Source: Candidatus Thioglobus sp. REDSEA-S12_B1
GTDB lineage: Bacteria > Pseudomonadota > Gammaproteobacteria > PS1 > Pseudothioglobaceae
Assembly (NCBI GenBank): GCA_001628405.1
Contig: LURN01000004.1
Coordinates: 1-46,904 of the forward strand
Length of the DNA stretch: 46,904 nt
Direction of reading: 5' to 3'
Shown here: in pieces, positions 22,949 to 31,173 of the stretch
Layout of the letters: every line of letters starts with the position of its first letter
Numbering within the stretch: the first letter of the stretch is position 1
Notes under the pieces: generated by a model
What the model was told of the DNA's origin: nothing
The model's database searches: none
Seen by the model: only the letters and a program-made list of their open reading frames with translations
Translations under genes and position numbers: made by a program

Positions 22949-23000
22949 TTCTTTCTCCTATTTAATCGTAGTGTTAAACATTTGTTATTGATAAGCGCTC

Positions 23001-24035
23001 CTACGACTTTAAGCGCTGATCATTTTTATCAAACAAATACATATCATCTAAGTTCCAGCTAACGCATAGCTCGTCTCCTAGTTGAATTTTTGGCTGCCTA
23101 GGCTCACGAAGAAAAAAGTCTTTTTCCTGATGAGTCAGCTTAAATACAGTTTCACCTCCGAAGTAGTCAATACTTTTAACAGTAGCTGGTAGGCCTTTTT
23201 TTGAAAACATTAGATGTTCAGGCCTTACACCAATATTTTTAATACTGCTTGACTCAAGAGCAGATTTTATTTTTGAGTCTAAAGTTGAGGTATCGATATC
23301 ATTTAAATTAAGGACATTCATTGGGGGCAATCCAATGAATTGAGCACTAAAGACACTATTGGGTGAATTGTAAATTTCTTCTGGGGCGCCTACTTGGACA
23401 ATTTCACCCAATCTTAGAAGAATAATTTGGTCTGCCATAGACATGGCTTCAACCTGGTCGTGAGTTACATAAACCACAGTTAATCCTAGTCTCTTTTGGA
23501 GGTCACGTATTTCATCACGCATCTCTGCGCGTAGTTTTGAGTCTAGGTTTGATAAGGGTTCATCCATCAGGCAGACTGTTTGGTCAGAGACAATCGAGCG
23601 AGCTAAAGCTACCCTTTGTCGCTGGCCACCAGAGAGGTTGGCAGGTTTTCGGTCTAGTAGTTCAGTTAGGCCAACAACTCTAGCTGCTTCTGCTACCTTT
23701 TTTTCCCTTTCTTCAGCTGGGACTTTGCGAACTTTGAGGCCAAATTGAATATTTTCTTTTACGTTTAAATGAGGAAATAGAGCGTAAGACTGAAATACCA
23801 TTGATACGCCCCTTTTAGATGCTTCAATTTCAGTTACATCTGATCCTCCAATATTAATCGTGCCATGACTCACCTGTTCAAGTCCTGACAACATTTTAAG
23901 AATAGTCGATTTACCGCATCCAGACGGACCAAGAAGAACTGTGAATGATTTTTCAGGAACAGTGAAAGAGACGTCTTTTACTGCATCAATATCACCATAA
24001 CTTCTGGAAAGATTTTTTACTTCAATTGCACTCAC
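23001..24035 (-). CDS. ugpC: ABC transporter ATPase, UgpC/MalK type
   Basis: 344-residue ATP-binding subunit. Walker A GPSGCGKST (36-44), Q-loop FQSYALFPH, signature LSGGQRQR, Walker B VCLMDEP and the H-loop VTHDQ are all present, then a C-terminal TOBE/OB region with GVRPEHL. Its start overlaps the glpR stop by 4 nt (ATGA), an unusual order with regulator first, then ATPase, then binding protein. A 52-nt gap separates it from ugpB; this holds two AAGCGCT repeats (22993-22999, 23011-23017) and the ugpB ribosome site, but no terminator. Confidence 0.92.
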   Translation of the reverse strand: MSAIEVKNLSRSYGDIDAVKDVSFTVPEKSFTVLLGPSGCGKSTILKMLSGLEQVSHGTINIGGSDVTEIEASKRGVSMVFQSYALFPHLNVKENIQFGLKVRKVPAEEREKKVAEAARVVGLTELLDRKPANLSGGQRQRVALARSIVSDQTVCLMDEPLSNLDSKLRAEMRDEIRDLQKRLGLTVVYVTHDQVEAMSMADQIILLRLGEIVQVGAPEEIYNSPNSVFSAQFIGLPPMNVLNLNDIDTSTLDSKIKSALESSSIKNIGVRPEHLMFSKKGLPATVKSIDYFGGETVFKLTHQEKDFFLREPRQPKIQLGDELCVSWNLDDMYLFDKNDQRLKS

Positions 24036-24805
24036 ACCAACTCCTTATCACAAACTATAAATTCCGCTTCTGAATCAGTAATAATTTCAGAAATTTCAGA
24101 AGGTGGGTTCTGATCACAAAAGACTTTTGTCACTTCTTGTATTTGACCTCCACGAACATGTGCAACTCGACCAAATTTCTCATGGTCTAGTACAAGAAGA
24201 CTTTCACGGCAGTTATCTAGAATGACTCTTCTAATTTGTACTTCTTCATCAGAGAAGTCGAGTAATGCTCCATCCAAATCTACTCCAGCAACACCAAAGA
24301 TTCCAAAGTCGGTCTTGTATGATTTAAAGAAGTTTTCTACTGGGCCTCCTACCATATCAAAGTCGCCACTTCTTATTCTTCCACCAGAGCAATAAACATC
24401 AAAACTTGAATTGGTGCTAGCTGTTTGAGCAATAATGAGATTGTTTGTATAAATTTTTAAATTTTTGTGTTTTAACAATGATCTGACTACCATTTCTGGA
24501 GTTGTGCCAATGCCAAGGGATATAGAACTTCCATTAGGGATTAGATTGGCTACCTCTTTAGCGACAGATCTTTTGGCTACTCGATTAAGAACTTGTCTTG
24601 TTCCATAAGCCAAATTTCCGTCAGTAGACAATGGCTCGACTCCACCATGCCTTCTCCTTGCTTGGCCATAATCGCAAAGAGCATTAATGTCTCTTCTGAC
24701 AGTCTGGGTTGTTACACCAAACCTCTCGGCAAGGCTCTCAACAGTAATAAACTCCTCTTGACGCAAAAGGTCAGAAATCTCTGCTTGTCTAGCAGTTAAA
24801 TCCAT
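24032..24805 (-). CDS. glpR: DeoR-family transcriptional repressor, GlpR-like
   Basis: 257 residues. The N-terminal winged helix-turn-helix spans about residues 5-58 (EEFITVESLAERFGVTTQTVRRDI), followed by a DeoR effector domain with IGIGTTPE near residue 97 (phosphosugar-binding) and YTNNL. DeoR/GlpR proteins respond to phosphorylated sugars, and GlpR to glycerol-3-phosphate. A GGAG precedes the ATG at 24805. It leads the leftward ugp operon and diverges from the HAD-glpD-Na/Pi operon; ATGTTC-type half-sites in the shared 218-nt gap suggest control of both and autoregulation. Confidence 0.9.
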   Translation of the reverse strand: MDLTARQAEISDLLRQEEFITVESLAERFGVTTQTVRRDINALCDYGQARRRHGGVEPLSTDGNLAYGTRQVLNRVAKRSVAKEVANLIPNGSSISLGIGTTPEMVVRSLLKHKNLKIYTNNLIIAQTASTNSSFDVYCSGGRIRSGDFDMVGGPVENFFKSYKTDFGIFGVAGVDLDGALLDFSDEEVQIRRVILDNCRESLLVLDHEKFGRVAHVRGGQIQEVTKVFCDQNPPSEISEIITDSEAEFIVCDKELV

Positions 24806-24819
24806 TCAGAACTCCAAAT

Positions 24820-24969
24820 TGTTCATTTGAACTGTAAGTCTAACATAAAATTAATAAAATGAACAATAAATTTTAATCATTTGAATATTTTTCTATATTT
24901 GAGCGTCAAAATAGTTCATATTATGATAAAATAAACACATAAATGTTCATATGAAAATTAACTTGTTCG
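24820..24969. promoter_or_regulatory. Cluster of TGTTCAT/ATGAACA boxes, candidate GlpR operators
   Basis: The divergent gap carries TGTTCAT at 24820-24826, ATGAACA at 24859-24865, TCATATTATGA (perfect palindrome around one base) at 24916-24926, TTCATATGAA (perfect palindrome) at 24946-24955 inside ATGTTCATATGAAAAT, and TTGTTCG at 24963-24969. ATGTTC is the half-site seen in the E. coli GlpR operator. The best two sites overlap the -10 and the start region of the rightward promoter, as a repressor operator should. Binding by the adjacent GlpR is inferred. Confidence 0.55.
24899..24927 (+). promoter_or_regulatory. Candidate promoter of the HAD-glpD-Na/Pi operon
   Basis: TTGAGC at 24899-24904 and TATGAT at 24922-24927 with a 17-nt spacer. 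The -10 lies within the palindrome TCATATTATGA. Predicted start is near 24934, about 90 nt before the first gene, whose ATG has GAGGAG upstream. Confidence 0.5.
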
Positions 24970-25023
24970 TTTTGGTGTTTTCACTAAAACAGATCATTTA
25001 ATTGTTATTTCTGAGGAGTGTAA

Positions 25024-25818
25024 ATGAAAAATCTTTCAATAATGTCTTCATCTCAGCTGCAAGATATTAAGTATGTTCTTACAGATATTGACGACACTTT
25101 GACCTCAGATGGAAAGTTAAAGAGTAATGCTTACGAGGCGATGGAGAGTCTATCAAATCATGGATACAAAGTTATTCCAGTGACTGGTCGCTGTGCAGGA
25201 TGGTGTGACCACATTGCCAGAATGTGGCCAGTAGAGGGAGTCGTTGGTGAAAATGGTGCTTTCTTTTTTAGTTATGATCATGACAACAAGAAAATGAGTA
25301 ATTTATATAGCCAGACTGAAGATGAAAGAAGAGAAAACTTTACACTGCTTAATCAGATTAAAAATACAATTCTTGAATCTGTCCCCGGAACTGCTGAAGC
25401 ATCGGACCAAGAATATCGCATTACTGACTTAGCGATTGATTTTGCTGAAGATGTACCTAAACTATCTAAAAGCAAAGTTGACGAGATTGTTGGTATTGCT
25501 GAGCAAAATGGAGCAATTGCAAAAATAAGCTCAATACACGTTAATTGTTGGATTGGTAGTCACACTAAACTTACTACCAGTGTTCAAATTTTAAAAGAAA
25601 ACTTTGGATTGAATGATTCTGAAATCCAGAATAGAGTTGTTTTTATTGGGGACTCTCCTAATGACTCAACGATGTTTGGTTTTTTTAATAATTCAGTAGG
25701 TGTTGCAAATGTTTTAGACATGATTGACAGTATAGAAAACCCACCAAAATATATTACTAAAAACTATTCAGGTGAGGGATTTGTTGAGCTCACTGATTTT
25801 TTGATTAATAAAAAATAA
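25024..25818 (+). CDS. HAD-IIB (Cof-type) phosphatase in the glp operon
   Basis: 264 residues. HAD motif I is TDIDDTLTSDG with nucleophile D21 and acid/base D23, motif II VTGR, then GENGAFFF, a C2B cap, and motif IV IGDSPNDSTMFG. This class includes sugar-phosphate, mannosyl-phosphoglycerate and glycerol-phosphate phosphatases. The position directly before glpD (the stop and next ATG are adjacent) and opposite glpR suggests a substrate from glycerol-phosphate metabolism, but specificity cannot be read. GAGGAG lies upstream of the ATG. Confidence 0.87.
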   Translation: MKNLSIMSSSQLQDIKYVLTDIDDTLTSDGKLKSNAYEAMESLSNHGYKVIPVTGRCAGWCDHIARMWPVEGVVGENGAFFFSYDHDNKKMSNLYSQTEDERRENFTLLNQIKNTILESVPGTAEASDQEYRITDLAIDFAEDVPKLSKSKVDEIVGIAEQNGAIAKISSIHVNCWIGSHTKLTTSVQILKENFGLNDSEIQNRVVFIGDSPNDSTMFGFFNNSVGVANVLDMIDSIENPPKYITKNYSGEGFVELTDFLINKK

Positions 25819-27381
25819 ATGACAGTCAATTCAGAGAAAATTTATGATGTTTTTGTTGCTGGAGGCGGTATTAATGGCATCGGAGTAGCTAGAGATGCAG
25901 CAGGAAGAGGGTACTCAGTTTGTTTATGCGAAATGAATGATTTTGCTTCAGGAACATCTTCAAACTCTACAAAGCTCATCCATGGAGGTCTCCGATACCT
26001 GGAGCATTATAAATTTCGTTTAGTTCAAGAGTCATTAAAGGAGCGTGAAGTGCTCCTTAAAATGGCGCCTCATATCATTTGGCCGATGAGATTTATCCTG
26101 CCTCATTCAAAAAGTCTGAGGCCTGCATGGCTTTTGAGGTTAGGTTTATTTCTTTATGATCATTTAGGTTTTAGAAAAATTCTGCCGGGAACTAGTTATG
26201 TAGAACTTAACAAGAGTGAACTTGGTAGTCCGCTGAAGAATACTTTTAAATTTGGTTACGAATACTCTGATTGCTGGGTGGATGATTCAAGGCTAGTAAT
26301 TTTGAATGCTGTTGATGCGTCTTCTAAAGGCGCCAATATACAAAATTATTGTAAAGTAACGAACGTTAGTAAATCAGATGGCATATGGTCTATAACAACT
26401 ACTGATTCAATTGATGGCAAGCAGAATTTATATAAAGCAAAGTGCTTTATTAACGCTTCAGGGCCATGGATTGATGACGTTTTACAAAGTTCTTTTAAAA
26501 AGAAAGATTCCAAAAATGTTCGACTTGTAAGAGGAAGTCACATCGTTGTCAATAAGCTCTTTGATCATGATAGATCTTACATCTGTCAAAACGATGATAA
26601 TCGAATTTTCTTTATGATTCCTTATGAAGATAAATTTACTTTGATTGGTACCACAGATATTGATCATGGACAATCAGCTGGAAAGGTTGAAATCAGTGAA
26701 GAAGAAAAACTTTATATATGCAAATCAGCCAATGAGTATTTAAATTCAGATATTGGTCTTAATGATATTGTTTGGAGTTATTCAGGTGTAAGGCCATTAT
26801 ATGACGATGGCGCTAGCAAAGCTCAAGAAGCTACCAGGGACTACGTAATCAAAGCTGAACAGCATGAATCATCTCTTCTGATTAATATTTTTGGAGGAAA
26901 GATTACAACCTATCGTCGTCTTTCTGAGGCTATTCTCAAGCATATAGAGGCCTTCCTTGGGGCTAAACAAGGCCCTTGGACGAGCGATTCTACTCTTCCT
27001 GGAGGAGATATTGCTGTTGATGGACAGATAGAATTACAAAATAAGATTCAAGCTAAATACCCATTTTTGACGAAAGATATTGTCAAGCGTTTAGTACGTT
27101 CATATGGCACCATTTCCTTTGATATTCTCGGAAACGCAGAAAATTTAGAATCTCTTGGTGAGGATTTTGGTTCTGGTCTTTATGAAAATGAGGTTAATTA
27201 TTTAATTCAGAAAGAATGGTGTAGAACTTCTGATGACATATTATTCAGAAGATCTAAACTTGGATTAACCTTTTCTAAAACTGAAATTAAACGTTTAGAT
27301 GAATACATTGAGGGCTTTTTTAAGTCCAGTGAGCATTCAAAAAATACTCAGCTAAATAGCAAAACGGCTGAAACAGTATGA
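25819..27381 (+). CDS. glpD: Aerobic glycerol-3-phosphate dehydrogenase
   Basis: FAD enzyme at the inner membrane that oxidises glycerol-3-phosphate to dihydroxyacetone phosphate and passes electrons to quinone. 520 residues (501 in E. coli). The FAD motif VAGGGINGIGVARDAAGRG is at the N-terminus, then SSNSTKLIHGGLRYLE, and in the second half GVRPLYDDG and NIFGGKITTYR, all GlpD hallmarks. It starts on the base after the HAD stop and overlaps the Na/Pi carrier gene by 4 nt, so the three are one translation-coupled unit. Confidence 0.95.
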   Translation: MTVNSEKIYDVFVAGGGINGIGVARDAAGRGYSVCLCEMNDFASGTSSNSTKLIHGGLRYLEHYKFRLVQESLKEREVLLKMAPHIIWPMRFILPHSKSLRPAWLLRLGLFLYDHLGFRKILPGTSYVELNKSELGSPLKNTFKFGYEYSDCWVDDSRLVILNAVDASSKGANIQNYCKVTNVSKSDGIWSITTTDSIDGKQNLYKAKCFINASGPWIDDVLQSSFKKKDSKNVRLVRGSHIVVNKLFDHDRSYICQNDDNRIFFMIPYEDKFTLIGTTDIDHGQSAGKVEISEEEKLYICKSANEYLNSDIGLNDIVWSYSGVRPLYDDGASKAQEATRDYVIKAEQHESSLLINIFGGKITTYRRLSEAILKHIEAFLGAKQGPWTSDSTLPGGDIAVDGQIELQNKIQAKYPFLTKDIVKRLVRSYGTISFDILGNAENLESLGEDFGSGLYENEVNYLIQKEWCRTSDDILFRRSKLGLTFSKTEIKRLDEYIEGFFKSSEHSKNTQLNSKTAETV

Positions 27382-29018
27382 CGCTCTTAATTGAACTCTT
27401 AGGGTCAATAGCGCTTCTTTTATGGGGGCTAAGAATGGTTCGTACAGGTGTAATGCGCTCATATGGTACCAATCTAAAGAGATTTGCTCGTCGTTCTGAA
27501 GGTAAAGCTTTCCCTGCATTTTTATCTGGACTCATTGTCGCAGCGCTCTTGCAGAGTAGTACGGCAGCTGTTTTAATTTCAGCATCCTTTGCAGGCCAAG
27601 GCCTGATTGGAGTAAGCACAGCATTTATCACCATGTTGGGTGCTGATATTGGTACCTCTGTTGCAGTTCTTATTGCCTCACAGAAATTTACAACTTTGGC
27701 TCCATTTTTGATTGCTTTAGGAATTTTTGGCTTTATTGCCTCAAAAGAGAACAAACGTCAAAATGTTTTCAGAGCAATTAGTGGTATAGGCCTAATTCTT
27801 TTTGCACTAATATTAATTTCTAGTAAAGCGGGTGAGTTAGCAGAGTTAAGAGAGTTCAAATCTCTGCTTGAAGTGTTTAATAATCAGCCAGTATTCTTCT
27901 TATTATTGGCTTTAGTTTTGACCTATTTGTCCTATTCGAGTTTGGCCATTGTTTTGCTTTCAGTTAGCTTTTTAGCTTCAGGTGTTATTGGATTAAATGA
28001 GGGCTTATATCTTGTATTGGGTGCTAACCTTGGAAGCGGCATGTTGCCACTTATTTCCAGTTGGAATTCATCTGAATCGGAGAAAAATCCCATAATAGCT
28101 AACTTACTAGTTAGATCTATGTCCATTATTCTCTTTTATCCTTTCGTTTCAGTATTCTCTAGTTTCTCCATAGGCTTTATATCTGCCGAATTAATTCCTG
28201 CAATTTACCATCTCTCATTGAATGTATTTGTGGCAATGATTGGTTTAATATTTTCTAAGCAGCTTTTAGCTCTATCTGTGAGTTTATTTTCTGAAAATAA
28301 CATTGAAAACCAATTGAATAAGCACAATATTCTTGAATCTGATGACTTTGCAATGCCAGCTGTTTCTCTTGCTAACGCAAAGAGAGAGGCTTTAAGGATG
28401 GCAGAAGTTTCACAGAATATGGTTGTTTCATCTCTAGCTGTATTTAAGGATGACAATGAGATGTTAAGAAACGAGATTATCAAAAATGAGGATATTGTTG
28501 ATGACCTATATGACTCCATAAAGCTCTATATAGCAAGAATTTTGCAAGAAGAGCTAAATCCTGTGGAAAGTCAACAGGCGTTAAATATACTCAACTTTAC
28601 AACTAATATGGAGCATATTGGAGATATAGTAAACAATAGTTTAATGGAGCTTTCTGGCAGAAAAATTGCAAAGCACATTCATTTTTCAAAAGAGGGTTTC
28701 AGTGAGATTATTTCAATTCATGAGGAAGTCTGCGCTAACTATGACCTTGCTATTAATACATTCGTTTCAAACGATTGTGAATTAGCTAGAGTTCTATATG
28801 CAAAAAAACAAGAGCTCCATAATCTTGAAAAGCGATCTGTCTCAAAGCATTTACAACGTATTGGTAGGGGAGTAGCAGATAGCCTTGAGACAAGTTCCAT
28901 GCATATTGATGTCGTTAGAGACTACAAAAGAATTAATAGTCTATTATCTTCAATAGCTTACCCAATATTGTTTGCCTCAGGAGAAATGCTTGAAACAAGA
29001 TTGAAAAAAAATACTTGA
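27378..29018 (+). CDS. Na/Pi cotransporter-family protein with PhoU-like tail (YjbB/NptA type)
   Basis: 546 residues. The N-terminal membrane half carries the family QSSTA motif at 59-63 (LLQSSTAAVLISASF) and a second inverted repeat near residues 173-225 in which the motif is degenerate (YSSLA). The C-terminal ~200 residues are soluble, helical and PhoU-like. E. coli YjbB of this family has been linked to phosphate export. Its ATG overlaps the glpD stop (ATGA). Since glycerol-3-phosphate catabolism releases excess phosphate, an exporter role is attractive but inferred; sodium-driven uptake is the alternative. Confidence 0.88.
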   Translation: MTLLIELLGSIALLLWGLRMVRTGVMRSYGTNLKRFARRSEGKAFPAFLSGLIVAALLQSSTAAVLISASFAGQGLIGVSTAFITMLGADIGTSVAVLIASQKFTTLAPFLIALGIFGFIASKENKRQNVFRAISGIGLILFALILISSKAGELAELREFKSLLEVFNNQPVFFLLLALVLTYLSYSSLAIVLLSVSFLASGVIGLNEGLYLVLGANLGSGMLPLISSWNSSESEKNPIIANLLVRSMSIILFYPFVSVFSSFSIGFISAELIPAIYHLSLNVFVAMIGLIFSKQLLALSVSLFSENNIENQLNKHNILESDDFAMPAVSLANAKREALRMAEVSQNMVVSSLAVFKDDNEMLRNEIIKNEDIVDDLYDSIKLYIARILQEELNPVESQQALNILNFTTNMEHIGDIVNNSLMELSGRKIAKHIHFSKEGFSEIISIHEEVCANYDLAINTFVSNDCELARVLYAKKQELHNLEKRSVSKHLQRIGRGVADSLETSSMHIDVVRDYKRINSLLSSIAYPILFASGEMLETRLKKNT

Positions 29019-29049
29019 GTAGAATAAGGGAATTTAAAATTTATTTGCG

Positions 29050-29715
29050 TTACTTTGAATTTGCAATCGGCTCAATATCCAATAGCTCTTTGAATTTCTC
29101 AATTTTAAAGTCAGCTTGAGTGCAATCTGGGTCTGGGTTAAAAATAATTGTAGTAAGACCTATCGCTTTAGCGCCGTCGATCTCGACTTTTGCATGCCCA
29201 ACAAATGCAGCATTTTCTGGATTTTCATTTAATGGATCCAGGGCAGCAAGATAAATTTTTGGATCAGGTTTTGTAATTTTCAGTTCAAATGAATCTGCAT
29301 ATGAATCCCAAATGCCATCAATGCCTACCGTTTTAAACCATGTATTTTTCTCTTGTCTCGAATTAAATGTATTTGTAACTATTCCAAGCTTGAATCCTTT
29401 TCTTTTTAACTCATGGAGAGTTTCTGGAACTCCTTCAAAAAAATGTACGTCGCTTTGTTGTTCTTTTAATAACTTAATTCCATCAGAAAAATCTGATGAA
29501 TCTGTTACGCCATAATGATTCATTAACCATTCAAAAAAAGAATCAGTTTCAATTCTTCCTGCATGCGCATCTCGACGTTTTGCCTTCTCTATTGGGTCAT
29601 TTTCAAGAGGCAATGGATACCCACGCTCAGTTAAAAATTGATTAACTGATGATTTTCTATTTGGCTTGTTATAAAGGATATCACCAGCATCAAAAAGTAT
29701 AGTTTTTAGTGGCAC
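29050..29715 (-). CDS. HAD-IA family hydrolase
   Basis: 221 residues. Motif I FDAGDILY holds the nucleophile and acid/base aspartates, VTNT is motif II, and the KPDPKIY lysine is motif III. Motif IV reads FVGHAKVEIDGAKAIG, with His where VGD is usual, but the second acid (EIDGA) is kept, so catalysis may survive. It resembles phosphoglycolate-phosphatase/beta-phosphoglucomutase-like enzymes. It lies 94 nt downstream of the Afu/Fbp-type binding protein on the same strand; a hairpin lies between them. A role in dephosphorylating the imported compound is plausible. Confidence 0.83.
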   Translation of the reverse strand: MPLKTILFDAGDILYNKPNRKSSVNQFLTERGYPLPLENDPIEKAKRRDAHAGRIETDSFFEWLMNHYGVTDSSDFSDGIKLLKEQQSDVHFFEGVPETLHELKRKGFKLGIVTNTFNSRQEKNTWFKTVGIDGIWDSYADSFELKITKPDPKIYLAALDPLNENPENAAFVGHAKVEIDGAKAIGLTTIIFNPDPDCTQADFKIEKFKELLDIEPIANSK

Positions 29716-29768
29716 ATTAATTCCTAATTTATAAAAGTATAAATCTAATATTGAACATGAGTTAATCT

Positions 29769-29795
29769 CGCCCTGATATGAATCCTATCAGGGCG
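29769..29795 (-). terminator. Strong hairpin between binding-protein and HAD genes
   Basis: A perfect 10-bp stem CGCCCTGATA/TATCAGGGCG with a 7-nt loop, 15-41 nt beyond the stop of the binding-protein gene. Neither strand has a proper T-run after it, so it could be a terminator of modest strength or a 3'-end stabiliser that lets the binding protein be expressed above the downstream HAD gene. Confidence 0.5.
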
Positions 29796-29809
29796 AAAAT
29801 CTTGCTATT

Positions 29810-31009
29810 TTACGGCATCAATGCAAGGTAAAGGGCAAGGAAGCCAAACTTTGAATAATATATTTCTTCCGCATCAACTGGCCATAGACCAAGGTCACCA
29901 AATGCCGGTAAGTCAAAGTTAGCCAATTGCTGTGCTTCAAGATTTGAACGAGCAGCATAATCTCCTGGTTCATTCCAAGGTTTGAAACCATCTTCTTCCA
30001 TCATGTAGCGAATCAAAAGCTTCGCTGCATTCGGATGTGGCGCCATATCGGCGATCATTAATGCAGTTGGATAGGTCACACCAAATGCTGGGTCAAGATC
30101 GTAAGCTGGTCCAGAGGAATAGACTCCTTCCTTGTTTTTACGAAGTTTTGAAAATGTAGTGATTCCAATTGGTGGCTTTTCTTGGGTAACGTCTCCAACA
30201 TTTTTAAAGATTTTTGTTGTCGAGCTTTGAAATACTGGCTCATTATTTAAAAACCTATAGAGCCACTCTATTGAAGCATTTGGACTATCAATTGTTGCGT
30301 TTTCTTCAACCGCCTCAATTACATCTTCAGAATAGCTTATCTCTTCTCCAAACTCTCTTTGATATGCAGCTGCCATTGCATCTGAGTTGTTTAAAACAGT
30401 TTGCATAAAGTTAGCTGATAAACCATCTTCAAGCGGACTTGGCAGAAGAACGCGACCCTTCCACTCTTCACGAGTCATATCCCATAGAGAGTCAATTGGA
30501 GCGCCATCTGGATGGACAGCTGTGTTGTAGTAAACTATTCGACTTGAATGACGCTGAATTAGTAGAGGGTCCATTTCGCCAGGATCTAAATCACCAGCCA
30601 CACTATCAGGAATAAAGTTCCAAACTAATTGTTTTGGTAAGGCTTCATTAAGAAGAGTGGAAGATTCAGCATTAAATAAGACATCAACTGAATGAACCCC
30701 AGCTCGATGTTCGCGAGAAAGTTTTTCTAGTTGGAGGTCTGAAGCAATATCATATCCAATAATATCAATACCGTAACGCTCCTTAAACCCATCAACTAAT
30801 TTTGCAATTCGTGAGGACACTGAGTAAATAACTACCTCTCCTTCTTCACGAGCAGCGGCTTCAATTGCATCCCAATTTTGCTGAGCTGGTGCATATTTTC
30901 CAACACCTGCTTTCTTTTGCCATGCCTCATCGGCATGAACTGTTCCAATCGAGGCAAATGCTAAACCTATCGATAAAGCAAATACACTAAGTGTTGCCAT
31001 TTTTTTCAT
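29810..31009 (-). CDS. ABC transporter substrate-binding protein, Fbp/Afu/PhnS class
   Basis: 399 residues with a signal peptide (probable cleavage after A26, TVHA|DEA) and a type 2 periplasmic fold (EGEVVIYSVSSRIAKLVDGF at the start of the fold, later RIVYYNTAVHP and WDMTREEWKGRVLLPSPLEDG). This group covers ferric iron, 2-aminoethylphosphonate, thiamine and hexose-phosphate binders. The tyrosine pair typical of FbpA iron sites is not evident. The paired RpiR regulator, which has a sugar-phosphate-binding SIS domain, favours an organophosphate substrate. AAGGAGAA precedes the ATG. The C-terminus ends in a hydrophobic FLALYLALMP tail, which is unusual. Confidence 0.85.
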   Translation of the reverse strand: MKKMATLSVFALSIGLAFASIGTVHADEAWQKKAGVGKYAPAQQNWDAIEAAAREEGEVVIYSVSSRIAKLVDGFKERYGIDIIGYDIASDLQLEKLSREHRAGVHSVDVLFNAESSTLLNEALPKQLVWNFIPDSVAGDLDPGEMDPLLIQRHSSRIVYYNTAVHPDGAPIDSLWDMTREEWKGRVLLPSPLEDGLSANFMQTVLNNSDAMAAAYQREFGEEISYSEDVIEAVEENATIDSPNASIEWLYRFLNNEPVFQSSTTKIFKNVGDVTQEKPPIGITTFSKLRKNKEGVYSSGPAYDLDPAFGVTYPTALMIADMAPHPNAAKLLIRYMMEEDGFKPWNEPGDYAARSNLEAQQLANFDLPAFGDLGLWPVDAEEIYYSKFGFLALYLALMP

Positions 31010-31087
31010 TGTATGTTCTCCTTTTTAAGTTTGTCTTATAATTAAATTTAATTATTGAATTTTTTTCTTTTTAATACTTACAAATTT

Positions 31088-31116
31088 CTTATACCATATA
31101 GTTGGGATTTATGCAA
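31088..31116 (-). promoter_or_regulatory. Promoter of the leftward binding-protein gene
   Basis: On the minus strand TTGCAT (plus 31116-31111) and TATAAG (plus 31093-31088) are separated by exactly 17 nt. The -35 is one arm of the 18-bp palindrome at 31111-31128, so a protein bound there would block this promoter. Confidence 0.65.
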
Positions 31117-31128
31117 TAATTATTGCAT
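31111..31128. promoter_or_regulatory. Perfect 18-bp palindrome, likely RpiR operator
   Basis: ATGCAATAATTATTGCAT is a perfect inverted repeat of 9+9 in the gap between the binding-protein gene and the RpiR gene. Its left arm is the -35 of the leftward promoter and its right arm contains TTGCAT, a possible -35 for the rightward genes. It is the most symmetrical site I found and sits where an autoregulating divergent regulator would bind. Confidence 0.75.
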
Positions 31129-31140
31129 TAAATTAATTCA

Positions 31141-31156
31141 TGCTATAATTTTTGCA
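31141..31156 (+). promoter_or_regulatory. Second, imperfect operator copy over the rpiR -10
   Basis: TGCTATAATTTTTGCA resembles the TGCAATAATTATTGCA core 30 bp upstream and contains TATAAT at 31144-31149. The -35 would be TTGCAT at 31123-31128 (15-nt spacer) or TATTGC at 31121-31126 (17-nt). The repressor bound here would cover the -10. The leader before the ATG at 31174 is short and has no clear Shine-Dalgarno. Confidence 0.5.
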
Positions 31157-31173
31157 AACAAAATTAGATTCTA

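Noticed and set aside
22992..23017. Two AAGCGCT copies between ugpC and ugpB as an operator or terminator
   Set aside because: Only a short self-complementary 6-mer repeated once; stem too weak and no T-run.
27320..27754. 144-codon minus-strand frame over the glpD/Na-Pi carrier junction
   Set aside because: Antisense to the QSSTA region of a clear membrane carrier; low-complexity shadow sequence.
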